Source of the DNA: Clarkia xantiana subsp. parviflora | Lineage: Eukaryota > Streptophyta > Magnoliopsida > Myrtales > Onagraceae | DNA: 64,000 nucleotides | Assembly (NCBI GenBank): GCA_036873135.1 | Contig: JAPTYO010000010.1 | Location: forward strand, 20,391,772 to 20,455,771 | Reading direction: 5' to 3' | In this document: in pieces, positions 34,806 to 48,535 of the stretch | Numbering within the stretch: position 1 is the first letter of the stretch | How the letters are laid out: each line of letters begins with the position of its first letter | The notes under the pieces: model-generated | Seen by the model: the letters and a program-made list of their open reading frames with translations, nothing else | Databases searched by the model: none | What the model was told of the DNA's origin: nothing | Position numbers and translations under genes: made by a program

Positions 34806-36040
34806 ATTGTACATATTTCTAATTTATTCATTGCGGTTTTGAATTTTTTTAGGTGGACCAAGGAGCTCACCTTGATGCTTTTATACTAGAAAAGGCACAT
34901 CAAGAGCTTCACTCTTTGTTATTGAGAAACTCAATCGACATCTCGCTATTAAGGTAAAAAGTAAAAGTTCAGTTATTTCGAAGCTTATTGGTGTTTTAAA
35001 AAAAAGTTATATTGATGCATATTGTTTTGATAATTTCATTACATGTTTTTGACTTATTTATATCTGTTTTAACTTTGTTAGGGAGTACAACTTCGAAACA
35101 CTCACAATCGAGGTGGAAAATAGAAGATTAATATATCAAAGCTTTTTAGTGGTAAGAAAAAGGTTAAATAAAAAGTTTCTTATAATATATATTTTTTTTT
35201 ATAATTTTATTGTACATATTTCTAATTTATTTATTGCGGTTTTGATTATTTTTTTTTATAGGAGGACCAAGAAGCTCATCTTACCGGAAGATCAGACCCA
35301 TCAAGAGCTTCACTTTTTAGACTGAGAAACTCAATCCGGACATCCTTACGATTTAGATGAAAAGTGAATGTTTAGTTACATCAAAACTTATTAGTGGTTT
35401 AAAAAAATTTATATTGAAACATATTGTTTTGATAATTTCATTACATGTTTCTGACTTATTTATTTTGTTTTCAATTTTTAGGGAATTCAAACTCGACATT
35501 CTCACAATCAGGTGCAAAACAGAAGATTAGTTATGTCAAAGCTTATTAGTGGTAAATAAAAGATTTTATCAAAAGTTTCTTCATTTTAAAAATTTTATTA
35601 TACATGTTTCTAATTTATTTATTGTGCTTTTGAATTTTTTTGTAGGTGGACCAAATGAGCTGACCTTAATGCTCTCAGAGAAACCCAGTCTCGACATCCT
35701 CGCGATTGAGGTTAAAAATAAAATTTTAGTTATATCGAAGCTTATTAGTATTTTTTTTTTTCCAATCTTATTATTAGTTTAAAAAAATTTATATTCAAGC
35801 ATATTATTTTAATAATTTCATTACATGTTTTTGACTTATTTCTTGATGTTTTAATTTTTTTAGGGAGTCACTTCGACACTCTTACTATCGAGGTGGAAAG
35901 TAGAAAATTAGTTAATTCAAAGCTTAATAGTGCTTCTTATTAATTTTATAATTTATTATATATGTTTCTGATTTATTTATTGCGGTTTTGAATTTTTTGT
36001 AGGTGGACCAAGGTGCTCACTTTGAACACACTCGCAACTG
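34806..36040 (+). repeat. Exon-like tandem array within Helitron 2
   Basis: A unit of about 360-410 bp repeats about 3.5 times. Each begins TTCTAATTTATTTATTGCGGTTTTGA, then a T-run with TAG, then GGTGGACCAAGGAGCTCAC (unit points 34852, 35261, 35645, 36002). A half-unit motif of the form TCGACACTCTCACAATCGAGGT occurs at about 34935, 35093, 35335, 35493, 35692, 35873 and 36025. T-rich tracts ending in AG before each block and AGGT-like ends after it resemble exon borders. No continuous protein is recovered and I do not recognise the source. Confidence 0.75.
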
Positions 36041-36880
36041 ATCATTTTTTTTTCAATATGCAATTTAAGTTTGTACATATAATTTTTTTGTTTGGGTTAA
36101 TATCAATCTTCAAACATACGAGTTATGCGGTTTTTTATGTTATTAATGGATGAGATGGTTACTAATGGTTATTTTTTTATGTATATGTGTACCATAATGA
36201 TTTCCACCCATATATAGTGTTAATACAAACCATGTTTTAATTTTAAGGTTTATATGATAAATACCTATATAATTGCTTATTTTTTTTAAAACATTTATTG
36301 ATATACATATATATTTTTTAAATTAAGATAACTTAATGGCAAAAAAAAAACTTAGGTATTTTAATTTATATTCATTTGAAAAATAAAATCAATATATGGG
36401 TAACTGGAACTTAGAAAATATTTGTGTCTCCTATCTTGGGCTATATGCAAAATAAAGAAACCATCTACATAAATAAAGAAAAAAATAATTAAAAATTATA
36501 TTTAACGACAAACCTATATAGTTTGATAGCGAAGTTTTTAAAGCCGGAACCTAAACGAAATCGCCACCTAAAAAAAGTTTGAAACCTCATGTTTCAATTT
36601 TTAATACCAAAAAATAACGTAAGACATATAGTTTAATTAAATTTACAAAGTTAAATTAAACTATATATATTATACAATAGAAAAGTTTATATATGCGAGG
36701 TATGTTTTACAAAGTAACAGAGATAATAATACAATTGCAAAAAAAATGTAATATATTGTATATGCTAACAATGTTAGGTGGAATACATGTATGAAAAATT
36801 CACCTACGCTTATATATGTATTTAATAAATGTCTGGATTTAGAAATTTTAATTTATTATTATATTGTAATATAATTTTTT

Positions 36881-36910
36881 CCCGCGCGGTGCGCGGGTTT
36901 TAGTATCTAG
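36881..36910 (+). other. Helitron 2 3' hairpin and CTAG terminus
   Basis: CCCGCGC-GGT-GCGCGGG followed by TTTTAGTATCTAG. Confidence 0.9.
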
Positions 36911-39900
36911 TATTATATTAATTCGCTACCGGAAGCCCTCTGACTGACACGTGGACAGTTTGTCCAGTCAGCGTTGCCTAATTTAATCGGAATTTATTAG
37001 GGGTCTTCTAAATTTAGATACATAATATTGATTGATTCAAAATTAAGAAGTAATTGTATATCCTATTTTGGTCTCTATGCAATTTAAAGAAATAAATTAA
37101 TTAAAAGTTTCCTTTTAAATTGTAAATCTATACAGTTTGGTTCCGGAAGACCATAGGTCGCCACGTATGCAAAGATATTCAATATAAATGAATAAAAAAA
37201 AATAAGAAAGCGTATAATCTTATAGAAGCGAACTAAAGAAAAGATAATTTTTCTTACTAAAACCAATTACATATATCTATTGAAAATTACGTTGATGAAT
37301 AAGTAATATATACATACTAGAATTGATAAATAATATATATATATTAGCTAGGGTTTCTTTGTAGCTATATATATAATATATACACTAAGGTTTGGCTACC
37401 CCATTAGATTTAATGCATCGGCATGTACCATGTACAACAAGCTGTTTCCTTCCATATTCACAAGTAATAATTATGCATCCCTATCAACAATGCATTACCG
37501 AATGCATTTAAGGAGCTTCCGTCCAGTGCGCTCGGGCTTATGGAAATCCTTCGATCTAGATCCAACAAAGAGAGGATCCGCAACCGCAACTCCTGCTTTT
37601 AGTAGGAGGTAACTATACTAAGGTGTATGACACAACACTAATACACGCATAGTTTTTTACTTTATATAATCTTATTATTTTAGCTCTGTAATTTTTTATG
37701 CAGTTCTTTACCACGGGTCCTGTTGCTTGTGACACTTCGAGTTTGCCGAAATATCTTCCGAGCAAATAAATTAATGTAAAATTGCGGGAGGAAGCTAGGA
37801 GGTACATATATATATATATATATATGCAGGTTAAACTTTGTACAAATTAAATGTGTTTGACTGATCTTTATAGTTATATACTTTATTCGTATTTCTTCAC
37901 TTGCAGACAACTCTAATTGAGGTCCTTATAAACTTCAAGAAGACATAGAAAGGAACTCATGAAGCTAGCTAATACTATATTATTGTGGAATATATATGTT
38001 CTGACTAATTTTATTTTTTTTTTGGTAAGAAATAATGTCTCAATTTTCACATTTCTATGTTCCTTATAAAAACGTTTCTTCTCATCTCTAAATATTTGTA
38101 TTTACTAATTTCATTAATTTTGTTTATTAACTTTCAGCTCTAATAAGTACAAGATCACCCCGATGTAGACCAGATCGAGTTCGTTTGTTTTGGAACCTCT
38201 ATTGTGAAGGTAATACAAAAGTTTAGAAGAGAAAAAAAAATACTTTTTCATCAAACTAACTTGTGATGTTATTCTAACTTGATTAAATTAGTGACTGTAT
38301 ATATATATATATAATTTTGAATTACTTTGTTTCATTCAGTTGGTTATCTTCATGTTGGAGACGTAAAAATCATTATACAAAAAATATTATACATATATAT
38401 AAAAGAAGATAACGATAATATAATATTATATACATTAAACATAACTAGGTTATTTAAGGATATAATTATGTATATAAATAAATATACAACTATCAATCAA
38501 TCTCTAATCTCTAATTATTATTATTATTATTATTATTATAACAACATGCATAGACGCCACGTCATATTGCCATAATTTAGATTAAATTAGATAGATATAT
38601 TAAGTAACTAAAAATATGATAATTTTTATATAATATACAACTGTTGATATAAATTTAATAATATATATATATATATATATATTATAACAATATAAAATAT
38701 ATTATATATAAATAAAAAAGATGACAATATTATAATATTATATACGATTAAACATAAATAAGTAATTTAATACTATCAAAATATAATTATATACAGACAT
38801 TTATGCAGATAAATATACTAACTAGAATCCTACATTTCAAGGGGGTCTTATTCTAACCTGCAAGAATGACATGATAATATTATTATTCCTTTTTATTTCT
38901 ATTTAAACATGTGATGATATGTGTGGCATGGCAGGATGAATGAAATATTTTATTCAAATTTATGTACATTAAATTTAATTTATGAATAAAATAGTTTACT
39001 TTAATTTTCGATTGAAAAAAAAGATGTGATTTTTAGCTTGGTTACGACATTGTCATTTTAGTGATGTCAACTATAAATGCTTGATCATTATAGGCTACTT
39101 TAATTTTAAGTGTCAAATTTTGTTCATTTTACATTATTTAAGTTTTTTTTTTTATTTATATGTAAGTACATTCTTGCAACAATTTTAAAGTGATTTTTTT
39201 ATATCTTCCAAGTACACGTTTTTTACAGTAAAATGTTTCATATCTTAACTTATTATTTTTCAATGGTGATTTTTTTTTTAAGAATCATAAACTGTTTTTT
39301 TTTCTTCCAAAGAAATGTCATAATTGATACGACTCTACTTCAAGTGAATCTTTAGCAGACATATGTAATTTCTAGGTGGTAAAAGGTCTAGAGAGCTACA
39401 ACGTGGTGGGAGAATTTATTCCATAATACTAAGCTAGGAAATAATTTTTAGCAACAGACATACGAATGGTGGATTAAGGCAGAAAGGTTAAGCTACTTAA
39501 CGATTAAACTTTGGCAAAAAAAAAAAAAGTGATTAAACACAAAGATTAACCTTCAACTCTCCATACCGGCTTGATGGTTAAGCAGTGAATTAGATTTAAA
39601 CAAGTTCAGAAGAAAAGCAACAAATTAAGTACGTTCCTTCGAAATTTTATCTCACCTCACGTACTATTTTGTAAGTTGCAAATCTATTAAATCATTTATC
39701 TTTATTGATTATTGCATATAGACGGACGATTTTAGTATTTTATGTAACTCATTTTAAAGGAGTTATCAAATATTTAAGAGAATCTATTTGTAAAACACTA
39801 ATTAATTTTCATAGACCAATAAATTTTAATGTCTAAGCAATACCTCATAAGTTTTATTAGTTTTTTATTCCAAAAAATAAAAAATAAAAAGTAAAAAATT

Positions 39901-40696
39901 AAAAAATATGGAAATAAACTTCAAAATAAATTTGATATCAACTTTTTGAAAATAAATATTATTTTTTATAAAAATAAAACCTCAAATGTTAGGTTTTTCA
40001 TTTAGGAAAAATTATACCTTTCCTTTTTTTCATTTTGTATTTTTATGCATAAACTAATTCTAAATATTTTTAATTATTTTTTAAATTAATTTATCAATTA
40101 TTATAAAAACAAAAATAACCAACATAATTTAAGGGTAAAGTTGAACAATCAGTAGTCTATGAAAAAATATACTAAGACCAACTAAGCAAATAGAATATAT
40201 ATATATTACAAATAAAAATAATCACAATATATAAACATATATAGATATAAATCAACTACATATATATGGTTCATGGTTAAAATAGATAAATTGTTTAATA
40301 TTATATCTTTGAAAATATTCAATTTTTTTTTTCCAAATCCAATTTGATGGTTTTAATATTTTTTTAATGCTATAAACTCAATTTGTTTAATTCACTTTTT
40401 TTTAGAATAACATTTATTATATTTTATAATTTGGCAAAAAAAAAATTAAGAACAAATTAAATTTTAATAATAATAGACACTTATCAATTTATATTGTCTA
40501 TATATATCTATATATTGAGAGTGAAAGAAATTGTCTTCATAGAGCTATACAAATATATAAAGATGAAAAATCTAAGAAAATATATTAATTTAATAAAATG
40601 TTTATTGATACCATATAAAAAATAGCATAAATTAAGTATTTTAACTCAAAAATATTTCGATAATTTACCCGCGTGGTGCGCGGGATTAGCAGCTAG
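36911..40696 (+). mobile_element. Helitron 3, middle of the chain
   Basis: Starts directly after the CTAG of Helitron 2 with TATTATATTAATTCG, the family 5' block minus its first few bases, and ends CTAG at 40696 after the hairpin CCCGCGTGGTGCGCGGG (40668-40684). 3786 bp, with no Rep/helicase. An exon-like stretch lies at 37430-37612 (ending AGGAGGTAACT, donor-like) and a further one after TTTTTATGCAG near 37702. Neither is recognised. Confidence 0.85.
40668..40696 (+). other. Helitron 3 3' hairpin and CTAG terminus
   Basis: CCCGCGTGGTGCGCGGG followed by ATTAGCAGCTAG. Confidence 0.88.
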
Positions 40697-41085
40697 TATT
40701 ATATTAATTCGGTACCGGAAGCCCTCTGGATGACACGTGGACAGTTTGTCCAGTCAGCGTTGCCTAATTTAATCGGAATTTAATAGGGGTTCTCTAAATT
40801 TAGATACATAATATTGATTGATTCAAAATTAAGAAGTATTTTTATATCTTATTTTGGTCTCTACGCAATTTAAAGAAACAAATTTATTGAAAGTTTCCTT
40901 TTAAATTCGTTATCTATACAGTTTGGCTCCGGAAGACCATAGGTCGCCACATATACATTATATATATAGAATAATTTATAGAATAAACGTTATATATATA
41001 ACAATAGTTATTATATATTAGGTATGCAACGGTGGAGTTAATATAATATAATAGTTTCTAAAATATGTTTTCTATGTCGTTCTTT

Positions 41086-41123
<38 letters not shown>

Positions 41124-41500
41124 ATAACTACGATAAAGAATTATATGTTATATAAAGAAATATAATAATATATAATAAAACCATATATAAAACCGCGATA
41201 AAAAAAAATCCCCTATGTACATACTACTCAATTTATTAAACCATTATATTGCATTCTCTTTTAATTAATAACTAATTAAATTTTATTGGACGAAGAAGGG
41301 AGACACCACCTCTTCATGATCATGGACTCAATTTAGAGTTATTTGTTTCTATATATGAGCACGCGGTATATACATGCATAAAATTGTACATTTATTTATA
41401 ATTAATAATTCAAATATAGGAAATTACAAGATTTTTGCATATATGTATGTAATCACATTGATATATTTTTTTGCCAATAATATATATATATATATATATA

Positions 41501-44500
41501 TCCTTTTACCAATATATTAATTGGCTTGGGTCCTCACCCCCAAAAGCCACCACTCCACCAACAGATACCAACCCGGCCCGCCCCAATCCACTGCATCAGC
41601 CCCCGCTATGTCCGATCAATTTACCTTCCTTCCACCCCAGTACAGACTCAGCGCCGTCTCTTCCCATGCTAACTGCGTCAAATTCCAACTTCCAATCGCT
41701 CTCCAGTTCACACCGACTGCTTCCTCCCACATTCCTCCTTCTCCCTTTTCTCAATTGCTCCTTCGACTGATACTTCGTACATACAGTTGAGTCACACCTG
41801 CCTAAGAAGACTTTCCATTATACTGGAAGAAGGTTCAGCGACAACTTCTGTTGGATTTCTGTACTAACAATTGCTTCCCTTTGGCCGCCCGTCAACGCCT
41901 GAGTACATACATCTCCATATCCCTCCAAATTGCTTTGAAAAAAATTTCAACTCTAAGCATTCTTTTCCAACCTAATCTAAATCTGTAATATTCAGTTCAA
42001 AATGCTCAAAACGCATAGACCTTGTTTATCAAAATTTTCTGCCAGCAGTCTGAACTGAAGCCTCAGTCAAACCTTCTACTACGTGTTTGTCAAAATGCTT
42101 GTGAGAAAACTTTTAGCTTAGCGCCTTGAATCTGTCCACCAACCTTAACGTACTTTCATGTTTTCCTGCTGCTATGCTGCAACTTTGTTCCTGATGTTGA
42201 TTTTTTCCTGAATAAAAAGAAATTCCGTCAAACAAGTTCAATACAGCCTTCTCCCGAGAAAGACAAACATTCATCTATTTCTGCTGCTGTGCTTCAACCT
42301 GGTGCATCCTGTTCATTCCTACTGCCACCAAAAAAAATTTACTGAACATGTAAACTAGAGCCTTATGTAGAATAGTAGTTAATTCTACTTCTAAAATGAG
42401 AAACAACAGTCTTAGGTTTTGGGAATTTTAAGAGAAATTTGACAGTCTAAGTTTGAATTGGACATTATGGTTTGCCAATTTAGTGTAATCAATAGTCATC
42501 ACATGAACATATGCGTCTTTTTGTTCTTTTAGATTTGTTGGTCTATTTTACTTAATAATGCCATTGCTTACATTTAAGTAACTTTTGCCTTGTTTCATAC
42601 TCTCATAATTCATTTCCTTGAATCAACAATTCATCTCATGAGCAAAACCTAAGAATTTTCTGCTCTATTTTAAGCCCAATTCCCGCCTATGTAAGTTTTC
42701 CTCAATCTTGATTTTTATGTGTTGATTTCTTCGGACGCCTCATTCATTTTTAATTTCATGTGCAGAGTGAAGGATACTGTGGAAACAAGAACAAGATATA
42801 CAATGGGACAGTCATGACAGCTTAAATGAGACCGTGCAAATGGTTAGTGGTTGGATTTTACTTACTAATGCTCCCGCTTACACTTAAATAACTTTTTTCA
42901 TTTTTACTGATATCCGTTTAAAGACTGGAAATAGTAGGAGCTTTGAGCAGACACTTCAAAACGGAAAGCTCTGTCGATTGGTTAATTGCCTCATCGTTGC
43001 CCGCCTCAGCGATAACAAACTTAGCTAGGCAAGCAACCAAATTTATGACATTTTTCTGCTTTTTGTTTAGTGCGACTGCTTATTTCTCACCATTTATTCT
43101 GATTAATAAATTAATTCCACAAAAATTGATCTTTATTTACAAGTAGCAATTGCAGTTGCTACTATGATAATGACACCATTGAAAATTTATGGCCCTCTAA
43201 ATAGGCTTGTTAAGCTTCTGACCAAGGTTTTAGCACATCTTAAGGTTTTGTACTTGTTCTTGATACTTGTTCATTTTATAATTTTTTTCGTATTAAACCA
43301 AGAACATGGTATTGCAGTTGAAAAGGACGATACAATAAAGGGTGCTTCAGGGGCTTTTGATCTTCACGCTTCCCACAACACAATGTCTATTTTAGATAAC
43401 AACCAAACTCTAGAGCTACCTAATTAAGTATATCAATATTAGAAGCAGCTTATAAGACTTGAAGAAAGTAGATTTTTTTCCCCATTCTGATTGGTCTCCC
43501 TGCTTTCGGTAAGTAAGAAAACTTGATTATGAAAGAGAATCATGATAAAAAATCCCATTCTCTGTGGCTGAATTATGGGCTTATACATGTTGTGCTATAG
43601 CATGCTGTAGCAACCTCTTTCTGCATCATAACATATAAATAAATAATATACATCATCTGCCACATCCAGTTACAAATTAAAATTTTGATTTTTTTTCAAG
43701 AAAAGAATATTTGGTTGAAGTAATAGCTTGATTTCTGAACGCATTACACTATGGTGTATTGGGCAAGAAATGCGTGTAATAAATGCGGCTAGAACTAGGA
43801 GGAAGATTACCATTTTGTATGAGGCTTGAAAGTTTTTCGGTCTCTTTTGAAAAAGCTTCCTAGAAGTAAAAAATTGTCAGTGTACTATTTAACAATAATA
43901 ATCTGATGTGTTCTTAGATCACAAGCTCTTGTTCTGTCTAGATTTATATTGCAGATTATGCTCTTATAAATAAATAAGTAATATTTGTTATCTAAAAAAC
44001 ATGATTTTTAAATCCCTTCAACATGATAGTTGAACCAGCACGTCGTTCTTAGACATTCCACTCTACGGGTAAATCTATTTTCTTAACCGCTTGATCTCAT
44101 CTCGCTCCCGTATAATTTTTCAATACAGCTACAACATCTTCCCCTGCAATATTTGCATATTTTCTGATGTGTCTTTGTCTTTAAAAATTGGTTTCAGTCA
44201 GATCATATGTTGAATAAACAATTCAGTTTTATAACTTTTAAATCAATGTCAATATTTGAGGATCAAAAGCTTCAAGTTTTTCATTTGGTTTGGTTGAAGA
44301 TGATAATGAACCATTGGCATGTAGTTATTTGTTTTCAAGGTTTTCCTCTTTCATTAAATGACTCATGTTCAATCTATCCTCTAAACTTCATGCATTGTTT
44401 ACGGTGGTGATTCATAAGCTTAATGCGGTTAAATTCTCAATACCTGTAGACCCAAACAAGTGATCAAACTGTGGCCTCAAGCACTAAATGATTCAGGTCC

Positions 44501-45549
44501 ATTGTCTTTAACTAGCAAAAACTTATCTCACATAACCGAGAAATGATAAGAGGTAGTTTGGTTAGTAGCTGATTGACTCACGCCTTAAATTCAGTCCTAT
44601 GTTAGCTTCTTACTTTGTTTGCTCCTCTCCTGATTTTTGGTTAATGTGTTTTGAAGAGAATCTGCAGTTCAATCTTCAGCCAGGCCCTTGGTTTTTCAGT
44701 TCTTGAGCTTTTTAGTTCTAAAATTAGTTTGGTACGTTGAATTAATAACAACCGATATCATTGATTGATACAAATGATATTGGTGCAGAGTAGCTACTTT
44801 AGTATCTTATTTTTATGTAGGGTTCAGATTGATTCCTGATGCAGAAAACCATGCATCTTGCACAATGTCTGCAACTTCTTTTGCCCAAAGATTATTGGAT
44901 TATGTAGTAAGTTCTAACCTAATAAATAATTTCTAACATCATTTTTGCCACCTATTATTATTTATGGAATTGCACTGAGTTGCTTTTTGTAGGATGGCTA
45001 CCAAAAAATGTAAAGAGAATATCAGGAGATTTTTCATGAACCCCGAATTGGGATATACATATTTAAAATTTAAACAAGAACTTGGAGAGCTCATTCAGAA
45101 CAAAGTGAGCATTTTTTCTTGTTTGTTTAATTATGGTGATGATATTGATTTTTACTAGCTCTTGAAATTCTCCAACCATTTGGTTTGGTGCAGCTTTTGA
45201 ACCATTAATGGGCATTCAAAGCAACAATGGCCTTTTGACAGCAGCAAGACTGTTAATCACAGACGATCATTGTAAGAGTAGTCATGTTTAGTCACCAAAT
45301 ATCATAGAAAGCTGCAAAATTAGAAGCTATGGCGAACAAGTTCAACATTGGGTACGAACTTAATAATGCTAGGAATGAATTGCAGACAGTAACTCCAGAT
45401 AGCAAAACATCATGGCCTGATCATACTTACAAGACAAGGCAGCTCTTCTTTCTTATATATTTAATGTAATTGTCACAATTGTGTTTTACTTTGTAACAAA
45501 TAACAAAATTAGAAATATGCGTGTGCAGCGCACACGCTGAAATAACTAG
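41501..45549 (+). mobile_element. Nested Helitron of a different subfamily
   Basis: The 3' end is a perfect hairpin GCGTGTGC-AGC-GCACACGC (45519-45537), then TGAAATAACTAG with T after it. The best 5' end is A|TCCTTTTACCAATATATT at 41501, whose TATATTAATTGGC resembles the family motif TATATTAATTCGGC. Both flanks are TA repeat, as expected if it inserted at an A/T site in a TA microsatellite. 4049 bp. Several frames are open (41521-41790, 42943-43146, 43164-43427) but none is recognised, and no Rep/helicase is seen. Confidence 0.65.
45519..45549 (+). other. Nested Helitron 3' hairpin and CTAG terminus
   Basis: An 8-bp perfect stem with a 3-nt loop, then TGAAATAACTAG. Confidence 0.85.
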
Positions 45550-47597
45550 TATATATATATATATATTGTTTATATATACATTGTACAAAGATTAGGCTAT
45601 GGTATATACTGCACGAGTCTATATATATATATAAATATATTTCAACCATACGATCATACAAAGATGTTCGTAGGGAAAAATTGATTAACGCATCAACTTA
45701 TTTTCAAACTCTATCGGTGCGCTCCTTCTATTAAGATTTGAATGTGATACCTCATATTAGTCCTTGATTTAGGATTTTATGAATATAAAGTATATTTTCT
45801 CTTTTATATAAGTGCATGTCATATCTTCTTAACATGAACTTTCATGTGGCCTGACCTTGGACGACGACATAACAATTCTCTTCTATTCAACAAATATGTG
45901 TACTTGTGGAGACGTGCCAACTTTGCCATCGAAGGGGAACGCTGCACACCGGAGTGCCTCGCCTCACCTTCAACAACCAAGAAGATTCCATCATCGACCA
46001 AATTCACGTCAGGAATCTTCATCTTCTTCATTTTATAAGTATTTTAGGTTTTTTTCTTAATTGGTTGATGATAATATATATTTTTTTGCAGGATGGATAT
46101 TGGGCGCTAATGTTGACTTACGATTTTAGTGGCGACGAATCACGAATGCCTATGCCATTTTTCTGGATGGATTTGTACGTAATAAATTATTTTCTTAACT
46201 TAATTCCTCATTGATCACATAATTCTCTATGGTGACTGAATAATAAATATATGCATGATTAGAACCTTTAATCGATACTTTGAAGTAGATCTTTAAATTC
46301 ATTCAAAATTCTATCTCTCACCCTGTATATTTATTTTGAGTTATATATGCTACAACTGCGCATGGCCTCTGCAATGAAGTTGTGGTCTATTTAGAATCCA
46401 CTAAAAATCTCTGGACTCATGAATATATTAATATTTATATGATTTTTTCAAATTGTATGTATAAATATTGTTGACTGATTCTCTTTTTTTTCTTAAATAA
46501 TATATATGTTATCATTCGTGGTTGTGTTAAGAAAAAAAGTACAAGGTAACACCTACCATATCCATAGTCAATAGCTTTTTCATTAATTACTAAAATATAA
46601 ATATAATTATTAACAACGCTAAATTTATAGAAAATATTTGTTAGAAAAAAAAAAATCATCGAGGTCTATGGGCCCTTGCTTGAACATCCTTTGAAGACAC
46701 TAATACATGTTAATTATATTGGTAATGTTTTCTTAAACATATTGATGTCGTTTATTCTTTGTAGTATTTTAATCGACAAGAGTTTTTTTCGTTCAATATT
46801 CTTTGTGTTAGAAATTGCTAAAGTGAAGATAAAAGAACAACGGAAACACTCAACAGTGAATTATCACACATGAACGGCTTATATTGAGGTTGTATCAGCT
46901 TTGAAACTTTAGTGACTGATATGTTATCATTATACCTACTAACTATCTTCAGTTTGCTTATTTTTTTCCATAAAATTTTCTAAGACTTAAGCTCGCCTTT
47001 ATGTACCTACTGGAATTTGAAAATTAACGGTCACTTTAAAAACTATTAAATTAATCATAAGAGTTACCTATTTTTTCGAAGTTTTTAATGACATAAAAAA
47101 ACCTTTAAATCGTTTTCTTCTCAATATTTTTCAAAGTTGGTACCATCGTGTGGTAGTGGCACCATATTTGAGCATCGACAAAAAATCTTACTATATGTGA
47201 CAAAAAAAAAATTTGTTTTTTTTTGTTTTTTTTTTTTTTTCAGATGCCTTTATACATCATCAAATTGATCGAAATCGCATAACGCCTCAGAATTGGAAGA
47301 TGATTTTTTTTGGGAAATTTAGAATTATAGTAACATTCATTTGGACCATTCATTAATTTGATTTTTTTTAATTATACATTAAATTATATGATATAGTTTA
47401 TTTTAATAAATTGCAACGTGTAGCATTTAAAGCTTGATTTATATTACAGTAAAGTCTGAAGTATTTAATATATTCAACTGGATGGTTTATGTGTTGCAGG
47501 AAAATATACATACAACAAATAAGGTAATACCTATTCTCATAGTTTTTGTAATTCGATAAACTCATTAACTTTGAAATTATCTATTTTTTATGTTTTG

Positions 47598-47655
47598 TAT
47601 AATATATATTATATTATAGTAATTACTATAATATATATTATATTATAGTAATTAT
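47598..47655 (+). repeat. 29-bp tandem duplication
   Basis: Two nearly identical 29-bp AT-only units side by side inside Helitron 4. Confidence 0.85.
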
Positions 47656-48535
47656 TCGAGCAAATTTTAATAAGTAAAATACATATAGATTGTATTTTTT
47701 TTAGTAGGATAGATATAATAATTATATACAGAAGATACTATTCTTATTTTATTTATATATAGATATTTAAGAAATAATAATTTATCATGATATTATTTGA
47801 ATTTTTTAAATAGATTTTATTTATTTAATCTACATTTAAATAAGTTAAATATCTATAAATTTAATAAGATTGAAAATTAATTTTATATATATATTAAATT
47901 TCAATCTTGACGCAAAAAAATTTCTAAAATAATTATACTAATATTATTTTATAATTAGTTTATGATTTTTCCCGCACAACTCTCCACATAAAAAACAGTT
48001 AAAAATTCTATTTAAATTAAAAAATTATACAATTCGCGATGTTTTTGAGGTCACCGCCTAAAAGAAACACACCGTCATCACTTCCATAAATTTAGTTAAT
48101 AAAAAAGTTAGTAAATAATATTTAACCTCACCCATATATATATATCATAGTTATTTTTGTATAGTTTGGAATATTATGCAAAATTTATCCATTCTACTAT
48201 ATTGCGTTTATATATATACTTTTAGAATATAAAATATTGCACAAATCTAATATACGTTGCACACATGAATATAAATTAATAATAAAATAAATAAAAATGT
48301 ATTGTTAATAATAAAATAAATAATACTAATTTGCCAATATTCAAATTTCAACAACATATGTCTTGGCAAAAGAAAACATATATGTACTATTATATATTCA
48401 GATGATTTATATGGTTATAACATAATTTTATAAGTATTTTCGTTTATAAAACTTTATATATATATATATATATATTTATGTCAATTAGATATTTTTATTT
48501 ATTTTTCTTAATTGTTAAATTAAATATCTCTCCCG

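Larger units (their letters stand above)
33628..36910 (+). mobile_element. Helitron 2, first of a head-to-tail chain
   Basis: Begins A|TCTACTATATTATATTAATT at 33628 and ends CTAG at 36910 after the hairpin CCCGCGCGGTGCGCGGG (36881-36897). The 5' block of about 300 bp matches the other Helitrons in the window, including GTTTGGTTCCGGAAGACCATAGG. 3283 bp, with no Rep/helicase coding. It holds an exon-like tandem array (34806-36040). Its last base is followed immediately by the 5' block of Helitron 3. Confidence 0.88.
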
